64,000 bases of DNA from Conoideocrella luteorostrata (Eukaryota > Ascomycota > Sordariomycetes > Hypocreales > Clavicipitaceae): NCBI GenBank assembly GCA_032433595.1, contig JASWJB010000249.1:1-64000 (forward strand). The letters run 5' to 3'. Under the pieces are notes generated by a model, which was not told where the DNA came from, did not search any database, and worked only from the letters and a program-made list of their open reading frames with translations. The position numbers were made by a program, and so were the translations under genes. Positions 48,714 to 59,971 of this stretch are shown here, piece after piece. How positions within the stretch are numbered: position 1 is the stretch's first letter; the number at the start of each line of letters is the position of its first letter.

Positions 48714-50332
48714 ATGCAGCTACAAATACCACGGGGCGCTGCGAATGGCGACGGCCAAACGCCTTTCACAGGCGACTTCGAGACTTTCGTCGACCACGTA
48801 CTGCAGCATTTCCACGTTCCAAGTGTAAGCATTGGCATTGTGGACGGGGACAAGACACATCTAAAGGTTCGAACTGCACGAACCTACAAGCGAGACCCCT
48901 TACTTATGTCGTCGATTGCCAGTGTTTCGGCAACGCAAAAGTCTCCGGAGAAGAAGCTACCGAAGATACGCTCTACCTCCTGGCATCGGTGACCAAGTCA
49001 TTCACGGCTACGACTCTACTCTCCGTGCTGGAGGAGCAAAACGGCAAAGATGGTCAACCTGACATTGGCCTGAACGCCAAGATATCCTCCATTATCCCAG
49101 ACGATTTTGTATTGCAGGATGAGTATGCGACCAGGCATGCGACACTCCAAGATGCTTTGTGCCATGTCCTCGGAGTCGCGAGCGCGGAAGGATGTTACGG
49201 CGGGGAGGGATATACGCTGTCCGAGGCAATCAGGTCGTTGCGCCATTTGCCTATGAGCGGGGAACTACGCGAGAAGCACGAGTACTTGAATATGGGGTAT
49301 ATGACTATCCAGCATGTCGTTGAGAAGTTGACGGGAAAGCCGATTGAGAAGTCCCATGCCAGATGTATCTGGGATCCGCTCGGCATGACATCGACATTTG
49401 CTAGTCTCGATGAGGCACGGAATGCAGATAATACTCTAGCTACGGGATATACGTGGGACCCGATTCTGGAGAGGCTGATAGAAGCTCCATACTCGAAAGA
49501 CTATCCTCTTATTGGCGGAGGCGGCCTCACCTCGTCCATCAAGGATCTGACGGGCTATCTGCGTGCCGTTGTCCATGGAAGTCTGCCGCTTCATCCTTCA
49601 TGGCAGAAGGAGCTCATCAAACCGCGTACTATTGCGTCGGAGAGCAACGACCCTAATAGATCAACGGATCTCTATGCGCTAGGTTGGGGAGTCTCTCATC
49701 TTCGAGGCCAAAAAATGGTTTCGCACAGCGGGGGCATCAACGGGTTTTCATCCAAGCTAACCTTCTTCCCCGATCGGAAATGGGGTCTAGCCATACTCAC
49801 GAATGCAGATGGAAATGGCTATGATGCCGTTCAAACCATCGTGTCACGTCTCATCGAGGATTTCCTCGACGTCAAGCCCGACGAGCGCAAAGACGTAATA
49901 GCGCAACTGGACAAGATATTGCAGGACCGAGTGAAACAGTATTTCGGCACGCGGGACAGACTTTATCCCCAGCTTCCGGAACCGCCGTTACCTCTCGCTG
50001 GACACCTCTCCGAATATGCCGGGTCGTACTACCATCCCGCGTATCGCACTTTGCATTTGAAAGTAGCCAAGCCGCCCAAAGACAAACCCATAGCGCAAGA
50101 CACGAAGGCAGTCTTGCATGCTGACGTACGGCGTCTAGTAGACTTCACGTTGGATGTGGAGCATGTATCAGGTCAGTTTTTTATTGCATGGACCGACACC
50201 GAGACGACCAACTTCGGATACAAGGCTGGGGTTAAAGCCATGTTCACTTTGGGAAGCGGTGGAAGTGTCGAAAAATGGGGAGTGGACATTGAGGGGAGTG
50301 GTAGGCTGGTATGGTTTATCAAGGTGGACTAG
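48714..50332 (+). CDS. Beta-lactamase-fold serine hydrolase (class C/EstB-like)
   Basis: Exons 48714..48866 and 48923..50332 give 520 residues. The 56-bp intron starts with an unusual donor (GTTCGA) and ends TTGCCAG; it was chosen because it restores GIVDGDKTHLK to CFGNAKVSG without losing conserved sequence. The catalytic motif SVTK (S73-x-x-K76) sits in LLASVTKSFTATTLL. YLN (HEYLNMGY) is the second motif, and HSGGINGF serves as the KTG-equivalent. A C-terminal beta-domain extends to 520. No signal peptide was seen, so it is probably intracellular. Relatives include esterases, D-aminopeptidases and LovD-like acyltransferases; the substrate is unknown and nothing links it to antibiotic resistance. 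An upstream in-frame ATG would add about 36 residues. Confidence 0.85.
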
Positions 50333-51469
50333 AAATAATCACGCTGCAGGCTTTTGTTTTTTAGGCTGCCCCTCAGGCTACTTGTATTCGAGGGCATTTG
50401 TCAAATCTTGAAACTTGTTCTTTAAATCAATGCAGTCTTGCCTGAAGGCTTAAGCAAATGTGTTTTAACGTGGGGAGAAGGGGGTAGGTCGGACCGTCGA
50501 TATCTACTGCATTTACTCCGTAAAACCAGTGGAGCAGAGCTAAACTGGAGATTGGCTAAGAAGTACGGGAAAGAGAGTCACCCCTGGATTAAGCTTAAGT
50601 GGAACTAGTTACTCCGTGCTCAGTGACGTTGGGTGAAACCCCTGGCTTGGCAAGTTCGTGATGGTCCCGGGAACGCAACATCTAGGCTCAAAATGAAGTG
50701 GCAAAATCACGCCGGCAAACCAGCCTCCATTCACGAGGTGCATTGCTTTGCTGTTTCGCAGTAATCATAATTACTTTTTCCAGGACCATAGAGCATGGGC
50801 TGCTAATCCTGTTATTCGACGCTGACGTGTAATGTCACAGGATTCTCCTTGTTTGGGGCTAGTTTCGGAAAGCCGCCTGATGTTGATTTGGAAACAGGCT
50901 AGATGGGGATCCATGACGGGCGGGTTGGTCGTCGGCCCCAGTTACACTCTAGATGAGACAGAATCTCTACGTGGCTCAATGAGGCTCGTGTGAAGAGTCT
51001 AAATCACACGTGCGTATTAGAATCATGCCCCCCGCCAGCCAACCATTGCGTCTTGAGATTCGCCGTGCTGGAGCCAATTACCACTGCTGTGATTTATCGG
51101 ACGGCCATATGGCGACGCCGGTGCGGTGCGGAAGCTGAGCATCCGAAATACTATAGCTTGCATCCATGCAACATGATAACTCACATTGAACCTCAAGTAC
51201 GTCAAGCAGCGACCCGTGTGCTGGCAATCGTTTCGCTGTTGCCGACCTTGCTCGAGAAACGGTACTCGTCATCACTCCCTATGCGTTTCATACGTCTTGT
51301 CGCCTACTTGGCCCGGTCAAGGAATGGTCGGGGTACATAAGCAGCGTTAAGACACATCAGGAAGGTTCTGGTGCATTTAATCTTTTGACTGGTCTGTCTA
51401 ACTCCCTTCTAATTCGAGTCGTCCTTAGTCTGCATATTTTCTTACAGGCACAGACTTCATTCAAGCGCA
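50333..51469. other. Intergenic
   Basis: No gene supported. TACTCCGTA occurs at 50514-50522. The region 51340-51469 is the promoter of the small secreted-peptide gene. Confidence 0.45.
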
Positions 51470-51610
51470 ATGAAGCTTACTTTTACTACTCTGCTTCTGC
51501 TCTCCACGCTCGCGAGCGGCGCTCTGGCGTCTCCTCACTCTAGTTTCGAGTTCGACGTCGCCGACAACATCGAGGGAAGACATGTCTTCGACGCAGAAAT
51601 AACAACATAA
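51470..51610 (+). CDS. Tiny secreted peptide (46 residues)
   Basis: ATG at 51470 opens a 47-codon frame ending in TAA at 51608-51610. The first ~20 residues, MKLTFTTLLLLSTLASGALA, are an excellent signal peptide. The remaining 26 (SPHSSFEFDV...DAEITT) are short, acidic and Cys-free. A dibasic-like or Kex2 site is not evident, although GR at the middle could be trimmed. I do not recognise a family. It may be a complete small secreted peptide or a gene whose further exons I cannot see. No splice donor is obvious before the stop. The neighbour downstream is the secreted GH5 glucanase on the opposite strand. Confidence 0.5.
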   Translation: MKLTFTTLLLLSTLASGALASPHSSFEFDVADNIEGRHVFDAEITT

Positions 51611-51850
51611 AAGACCTTGCCCCATTAAGAGCGACCTTCACACACAATTGCTCTATGACAAATGGTAGCGAAGAGAAGACTGCCGCAGGAGGTCGAGACA
51701 TCTTGAGACGGTTGCCATACTGCATGGCATTGGAATATTAGGGGAGCATTCACTTCACTCCTCAACTATTTTTTTTTTTTTTTAAACACCCAGATCACTG
51801 ATTCATTATGACCCACTGTCCTATCCTATGGCTGTCTCATTGATGAAGTC

Positions 51851-52074
51851 TGCAGCTATGTTTGGAACAGAGCTAGTTTCCGAGGGAATATAAAATAAAA
51901 CACTCATTGTTTAATTGAGCCAATATACATGAAATGGGAGAACTCAAAGTCGGGTTTTAAAAATATGCAGTTATGTTTCGTATAGAGCTAGTTTCTGAGG
52001 GAATATAAATAAAATACACTCATTGTTTAATTGAGCAAATATACATGAAATGGGCGCGCTAAAAGTCAGTTTTA
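51851..52074. repeat. Two-copy tandem duplication (~114 bp) at the 3' end of the GH5 gene
   Basis: Unit 1 (51851-51958) and unit 2 (51965-52074) share TATGTTT, AGAGCTAGTTTC, GAGGGAATATAAA, the block CACTCATTGTTTAATTGAGC and ATATACATGAAATGGG in the same order. Unit 2 runs into the stop codon of the GH5 gene, so unit 1 looks like a second copy of its 3' untranslated region. Confidence 0.85.
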
Positions 52075-53446
52075 GAAGCCTGAGCAAACGTCCTGATACA
52101 CATTCTTCTCCAGCGCAGCAGCATCAGTCGGCACAAGCTTCTTGGCGGTTGCGTCCGAGTAAGTCCATCGAGGGTCATTCAGCTCCGTCTTCCAAGTCCA
52201 GTACACCCAGCCGTTCATGCCGGGCTTCTCGTACAGCTGCTGCTGAGCAGTGAAAAACTTCTTGAAAAATGCCTTTTCGTCATTGCTGTCGACACCGACG
52301 TTGGATGTCATGCTCCACTCGCCGGTAATGGCAAATTTTTGGCCGTCAACAACACGGTTGTCGTGGCAAGCGCTCTGCATCAGCTTGTTCCGATCGCCGT
52401 TCTGCTTTCCCAGAGCAAAGCCAATGTAGTTGTGGTCGTCAAAGGCAGTGAGTTTATCATTTTTCACGGCCGAGTTGTCGCGCGGGTTGCCAGAGTCCCA
52501 TTTGCTGGACATGAACTGTACGTGGAGCTTCTTGTTGTCGGCTACGTTGAGAGCGGCTTCGGCGTCGCGGACGGCCTTCAATGCGCCGGGGTAGTATTTC
52601 TGGATGAGACCGGGAACCTCGCCGGGTGCCGGATAGCGTTTGCCCTGGTCATCGTGCTTCGAGACGGGCTCATTGAGAACCTCAATCATGCCGACGGAGG
52701 AGTAGGCAGGGTTGGTGTGGATGCGTTTGGTCATCCACGACATCCACTTCTGGGCACGGTCAAAGTCGTGATCATTGAAGAAGCCGGCAGGCTTGTTGTT
52801 TTGGCCCGTGAAGACGTCTTCTTGCTGGCCGCCGGGCGCGCCATGCAGGTCGATGATGACATACATGCCCAAGTCCGCGGCCTTCTTCACGACGGCATCG
52901 AGATAGGGGAGCATCTTGTTGCCGTCAGCAAAGGGCTCGCTGCCCTTGTCGACAATGTCTGTGTAGGACCAATATCCGATGGGGATGCGGATCGTGTTCA
53001 GGCCGACGTCGTGGACGGACTGAACGCTGTCGGGGGTGATCCAGGTCTTCCAGTGAGCCTCAAACTTCTGGTTGCCAGCATCGCGGTTGTTCCCTGAGTA
53101 GTGGTCGCGCATGCAGTCGAACTCGGAAGCAGAGTTGCCGCAGCCCATTTTAGACCACTCACTCCTCATCATCCATGGCTCACAGATGAGCCAACCTGGA
53201 CAACAGCAAAATGGACATTAGTTCGGTGTGTTTTTTTTTGCCGCACGGAAGGGGAATTTCGGTGGACTTACCTCCAAAGTTGACACCACGGATCTTGTTC
53301 ACGCCCTTGGGTAGAGAGGGCTCGAAGCGCTTGCCGAGCTTCTCAAAGCGAGCTGTCGTGTTGAAAGCCTCCAGGTCGCGGTCCTGGGGGAGCCAAGCCG
53401 AGACGGCATTGGCAAGAAGCGCCGAAGCAAGAATAGAATAGTGCAT
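52072..53446 (-). CDS. GH5 exo-beta-1,3-glucanase (secreted)
   Basis: Exons 53446..53272 and 53195..52072 flank a 76-bp intron, giving 432 residues. The signal peptide is MHYSILASALLANAVSA. Splicing joins GVNFGG to WLICEPWM, the conserved start of GH5_9 exoglucanases (GGWLxxEPW). Further motifs are TIRIPIGYW, VIIDLHGAPGGQ, the general acid in LNEP (Glu234) and the nucleophile in ITGEWS (Glu351). Both catalytic glutamates are therefore present. It should release glucose from the non-reducing ends of beta-1,3-glucan in the cell wall or external glucan, for wall remodelling or nutrition. The duplicated 3' region described at 51851-52074 directly follows its stop codon. Confidence 0.95.
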
Positions 53447-54610
53447 CCTGTCTGCTCTTACTGCGGAGTGCGCTGTAGAAGGTTGTGATATGAGCCTGTA
53501 CGACTTGAAATCATCGAACCCGCCGCAGCAGGACCGACCATTTTTATATAAACACGAGCTGGTGTCATGGTAATAAGAGAACCAAGGCAAGAATGCAGTA
53601 GCTAGCGTCGTATTCCTTGCGAGATCCAAAATAAGGCATATGGAGATGTTCGCCCGATCAGGATCTAATTCTCACGCCCGCGCACACGCCCACGAAGCGA
53701 TGCCCACAGGATGGGGCCGACATTCCTAAATTAACTCGGCCCTTCTGTAGGGCTGTGCCATTATTGGAGGAATTTCTGCGACCGCAGCAGCTCCCGGGGA
53801 CGGGGGGACGGGGGGACCTGCTGATCGTGCCTAAAAGAAAAATGATGATGGCTTAGCAAAATTTATTGATGAAACTCACCCTGGCGAATCTTGCGCTTAC
53901 GCTTAGCGCTGGTAATGCTCCCGAAGAAGCATAGCTTTGCGGACAAGGTTCGTCGCGGCGCATGAAAGATAATACTTGACTGGGCTAGCCGTGCATTCTC
54001 AGTGTCGTGGAGCGAGTGTTTTGGGGTTGCAAAACTGTCACGCTGTCTCATCTAATTGGCAAATTGTGAGACTGATATACAGTTACATTGCGAATTACTT
54101 ACCCGGATAGGTTCCTTTTTGTTTTCCATCGCACGCCACGGCATGGCATTACCGAGACCTTGCGACCGGGCGTTCTGCATCTACCGAATCCACCACGATG
54201 AGATTTTAGTGTCTCGCCTCAGCTAGCCATCCCGGGATGTTCTGTGATTACGTCACGACTCAGGAGCAGAAATGGGTTCTTAGACATGGGGACAGGGCCC
54301 TGTACTCCGTAATGCGAATTGCACATGAAATTCGCTAGGGCTATTTGCGGTGCTGAGTCTGGTCACCTCGCAACCCGAAGTGAGGCACAGCAGGCACAAG
54401 TTTGCATGCGAATACCATGGAGTCTAACCCGTGGGCAGCATGGCTTCGTGCATGATGAATCAGGCTGTTCGTCCGTGACGATGATTTGGGCGTTTGCAAA
54501 AATATGTTTTATTTAGATAGCGGACTATATACGGAAGGACTACTACTACATCATGTACGTCTCAACGGTGTCCAGGCCTCGTCACTCCCGATGCTCATCG
54601 GATTTTCAGT
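53447..54610. other. Intergenic between GH5 and subtilase genes
   Basis: No gene supported. TACTCCGTA at 54303-54311. A CRE-like TTACGTCA occurs near 54248-54255; its relevance is unknown. Confidence 0.45.
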
Positions 54611-56048
<1,438 letters not shown>

Positions 56049-57960
56049 TGTGGTAAGTCCCGATCAGAAGATGTCTCTTGTAATGCCTGGAGCCGGAGAG
56101 TGTTGAGCTTGATAGTGAATATATACCTTTTCATCTGGCGAGGACGATCATCCCTTTTTATACTTGGGCGTCTTGCAACCAAAGACGCCGACGTGTCATT
56201 GATATCTAAACAAGTCGTATCAAGATCATGCCACAATCTTACGAACTGAAGTCGCTCAAGACTCTACCTGCCAATAAAGGGAGGTGCAAGGTGCAAGGTG
56301 CAAGCCAGAAGCTTAGATACTTCGTGGCCTAATCACTTAGAAAGAACGGAACTATTCGTCAAGGCAGGCAGTCCTCTACTTAGCCCAGCAATATCCAGAT
56401 TTGTCCGTTAGTCCGCTCCGGGGGGGGGGGGTGACCGTCCGAGTGCCAAGAGCAAGATGGCGACATGTTTTTAGTACGCAAAGGAATCAATGGCGCGTAG
56501 ATACGAAAAGGGACTCGGTATATGAGCAAAAGTTCCTTGTCTTGCGGTCAGAATGAGGCAAGGTTGGGGGGGTTTGTGACAGCCTCCGAGGTGGTATTTC
56601 GCCGAGCCATTCAGGTCTTCTAAAACGCGCCGCGTTGTTCCCGGCCCGACGTAGGCTTGCTTGTGTTTTCGTCGGATTCTTATAATGACCCTGGTTGATA
56701 AGCCCCCGTCAGAGGGTTAGAGCGGAGCCGGCAATGGACGATAGAATGCGGAGGGTTTCCCCAGAGTATTTCAGTTGTCTGGTTGGAGATAACCGAGCTG
56801 GGGGGGAGGGGGGAGCTGCGAGTCGGGTGAGTGGACCAGCTGCGATGCAACTGCCGTCAATACAACCAACCATCCAAATGACAGGTTGCCAAGCACAGCG
56901 TTCAAAGAAGAGGTGCTGCACGCCATAGATATAGGCATGTGTACTATGACTCTTATTCTTCACATGCCTCCTTATATGATCGCCAAAACTGTGGCTGTCA
57001 AACGTTAATTTAAATCGGAGATTTTACCATCAAACGCCCTTTACGTACATTACACGGGCAAGTATGGAATTAATATGGGAGCAACTAAGGACTTAAAAAT
57101 AAACCTAAACCCCGCCGTTCTGCAGCCAGCAGCCAGCATCCAGCGTGCCCGAGCAGGGACAGGGCTCCTGGAAAGGGCAGTTTGGAGCAGTACTTTGGCA
57201 GAGTGGGATTCGCAGCTCAAACAGGCAGGTTGAGGAGGAGAGATGCCACGAACAACCGCCGACACTTCACCTTGCTGTGTAACCCGATTTTCGGTGTCGC
57301 CTTATTGTCCGATTTGCTCGCAATATGATGTGTGCCAGTTCAAGTCGGCAGGCTCGGCCTGCGCGCTCTAAATCCGCGCAGCCACGGCGACCGGGGGATG
57401 GCAGCCCAGCTCCTTCATCGAGGTCGTACTCCGCGCCTCTCGTGAAGCATATCGTGTCACACACGTATCGAATCGACAAGCTTCGCCTAAGTGGTATCTT
57501 TCCGGCAGTGATCGACAACAGGGGGAAACGTGGTATGCTGCCATGGGCGCCGGTTCGTTCAGCTCGACCAACATGTGCCCTCGATAGGAGATAGTAACCT
57601 AACAAATTGGGAAGCTCTGCAACCGTGACAGTCCTGCTAGCGGTATTTGGCAGACGCTTAGATGCTAGATGCATAGATGCCAGAAGTTGGCGCGATGCCC
57701 GCCTCTGCACCACCGCCACGGAAACACGCCGAAGATCAGCTTGATGCTAGCGTCCAAGGCTAAGGGCCGTAATATTCGGGACGTGGCCCTGATATTGGAT
57801 AGTCGTCTTTGAAATATAGCGCGCCTAGGTTTTTTTATTTTCTCCAAGGTGCCCGCCTAGCTCCCAACTAGCTGCTTTGGCAGATGAGTAAGAAGCGTAG
57901 CTAAAGCAGCAGGCAAGTAAATGAGCGGGCAGTCCACGTCTGATTTCGCGGCCAGAGCAA
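56049..57960. other. Intergenic upstream of the subtilase gene
   Basis: No gene supported. Minor features are a threefold AGGTGCA tandem near 56284-56303 and a G-run near 56420-56431. The overlapping frames on both strands at 57267-57719 show no domain. Confidence 0.45.
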
Positions 57961-58274
57961 CTATGGATTCTTTGCAAATATCTTATCGACCTTCCCTAAA
58001 ATGATAGGAGCGATAAGAGATTGCGCCGTAGACATGCCACTCCGTTTCGTTATCAATGCATAGCACCCCTCGTGGTGGACAATGGCCATGCACGACGCTG
58101 TGGAAGCGGAACATGGCCGAAAACAGCATCGACTTCGATCGGGTGACCGCACTGCATATGAGCTAATTTTGGAACCTCAATCAGCGTTATAACTAAAGGC
58201 TGTCCTGTCCGTATTTGGAACGTTTTCGCCTTGTACTCAAAGAAAGCCGACATGAGGTCGAGAGGCAGTAGCAT
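57961..58274 (-). pseudogene. Remnant of a ketopantoate-reductase-like C-terminal domain
   Basis: One minus-strand frame reads PKLAHMQCGHPIEVDAVFGHV, resembling the C-terminal motif of ApbA/PanE ketopantoate reductases (SMxQDxxxGRPTEVDAxxG). A second, shifted frame continues GCYALITKRSGM, matching the usual end (LYALxK), and stops at 57961-57963. The two pieces need a frameshift to join. No N-terminal Rossmann domain (GxGxxG) is visible upstream. This points to a decayed fragment; the family match is moderate. Confidence 0.4.
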
Positions 58275-59018
58275 TAAACATGTCGTTTCTCATGTCGCCG
58301 AACCTGTCTGTTCGCTAGTTGTGGCGTATAAGCTTGTCGGATAGTATAAGTTGGTGTGCCACCCACGTACGATTATATGCAGAATCAAGTTGAGCGTTTG
58401 TTCCTACACTTCTGCAGGACAGAGTCTGACATGGAGATGAGATGGGGCCTTGAAACGGCTGCCAATTCGCTGCTTGCCTCGGCCGAACCTAGCAGGGGTC
58501 AGTCCATGGCTGCTCACGGCCCCTTGCGAGACCGTTACGTGTGCTTGTTCTTGTCCTCGGTGTCGCAAACGGCGGCGATGATGGAATTTTGGTACATGGT
58601 GTTGTTACATGGTAGCTACCTTCCATTTATGAACGGCTTTGAGAGAATATCTAGCTATAGACTCCGTACATCAACATCTTCCAATAGCAAGTCGACAAAA
58701 CCGCGAGCCTGGCCCGAAGCCGTGAGATGAAGCGCCACTCTAACTGTGAGGCATTTCGCATTACAGTATAGATTGATAAAAGAAATTATCCGACCTTCCG
58801 AGGCAGATTGTGCAGCCACGCGGGGTGATGAGTACAAATCGCAAAACAATGGACACACGCGTCGGCAGACGTATTTACTGAGAAGGTGGTCTGATGAGCC
58901 AATAATTTAGGAGTTTATTCAGCGTGAACCTCATGCTGGACCTGTTTTTCTCTTTTGGTGGCGCCTTCAGCGGCATCAAAATCCCATGCCATAAATCACA
59001 GGGCTTCCCTTATCCCCT
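58275..59018. other. Intergenic
   Basis: A 124-codon plus-strand frame at 58356-58730 has no recognised motif. Nothing else is supported. Confidence 0.4.
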
Positions 59019-59477
59019 TCATAGAATATGCATCGCAGTAAGCAGCACAGCCACCAGCGCAAATGTCGCGCCTATGGGTTGAAGACCAGTTGCGTCCGAC
59101 TGGGCCATATGGATAAGTAAGCCGTTCGAATGGCTAATATTGCGTCCATTCGTACTCAGGCATTCACTGAACTGGCGGGAAGCACCCTCCCTCGTCATCT
59201 TCGCCATGCCGGACGGCAACTCGCACCATTCCCAGCAGTCTTCTACAGGATGCACTGGTTGGGGATCGCAGCAAGTGACCATCCATTTGTCGGGCGGCTG
59301 GTAGCTCGGCACAACGGCGTAGGATACATTTTGTGGTATGGGCAGGTCCTCTCGGACGGTGGCGTAGGGGCAAGTATTATTGGCCCTTTTGGCACAATGC
59401 ATTGCGCACCTGCTGCTTATAACCGCCATTGTTCCGCCTCGGGAAACGAGGAGACAAGCGTTCGCATTGGCTAGCAT
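59019..59477 (-). CDS. Small surface protein of CCxPxPV/WCE type, putative GPI anchor
   Basis: Single open frame of 152 residues. The central region (CPYATVREDLPIPQNVSYAVVPSY, then PPDKWMVTCCDPQPVHPVEDCWEWCELP) has the pattern of a family of short ascomycete proteins with a CC-P-PV motif followed by CWxWCE, recognised from memory, function unknown. The C-terminus (IGATFALVAVLLTAMHIL) is hydrophobic and preceded by small residues, fitting a GPI-attachment signal. No strong N-terminal signal peptide is visible from the first ATG (MLANANACLLVSRGG). The true start may lie at an internal Met or in an unseen upstream exon. It is divergent from the conserved secreted-protein gene at 59972. Confidence 0.6.
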   Translation of the reverse strand: MLANANACLLVSRGGTMAVISSRCAMHCAKRANNTCPYATVREDLPIPQNVSYAVVPSYQPPDKWMVTCCDPQPVHPVEDCWEWCELPSGMAKMTREGASRQFSECLSTNGRNISHSNGLLIHMAQSDATGLQPIGATFALVAVLLTAMHIL

Positions 59478-59971
59478 AAATTTACTAGCATAACCACGAC
59501 AATCAAGTAGCTAGATGCCTACGTCATTGTCGTTGTTAGTCTCTCTGGAAGCTCCCTTCATCATCACTAGTTGCTTGGCAGACTCTTGGCAGGATCTCTC
59601 ACCCGATTGGAACAATAACCCATCGATGAGAGCCCGCAGTTGTAAAGGCGCTGCTAGTTGTTTTGACATATTGAACTCACTGGTTTACGAAGCAATGCCT
59701 ACCAATTGACTAACCGTTCCACAAAGAGAGCTCACCTCTACCAAATTGTGAACAGCAGTGGGGATGCCGATGCCCCTCTCATGATCGGAAAACGAGCCTA
59801 TCCCGCGCCGCTGGCCGCGCGTGCATCTTATCAGATCTGCCTGGTGACGAGTTTCCGAGCTTACCGGCGCAATTCCGAACTCATATATAATGGGGAGATT
59901 TCCCCTCCACTGTTCCGCAGAAGACACCAAGCAAGACATGCCGTCGGTTATGCTGCTACTGGATAGGCAAC
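59478..59971. promoter_or_regulatory. Divergent promoter region
   Basis: The stretch between two divergent surface/secreted-protein genes, with a TATATAATGGGGA box near 59883-59895 pointing toward the plus-strand gene. No other element assigned. Confidence 0.4.

Noticed and set aside
52339..53097. 252-codon plus-strand frame across the GH5 gene
   Set aside because: Antisense shadow of the glucanase, which has both catalytic glutamates and the full fold.
57267..57719. 150-codon minus-strand frame
   Set aside because: Overlaps comparable frames on both strands and shows no motif; likely chance in G+C-rich DNA.
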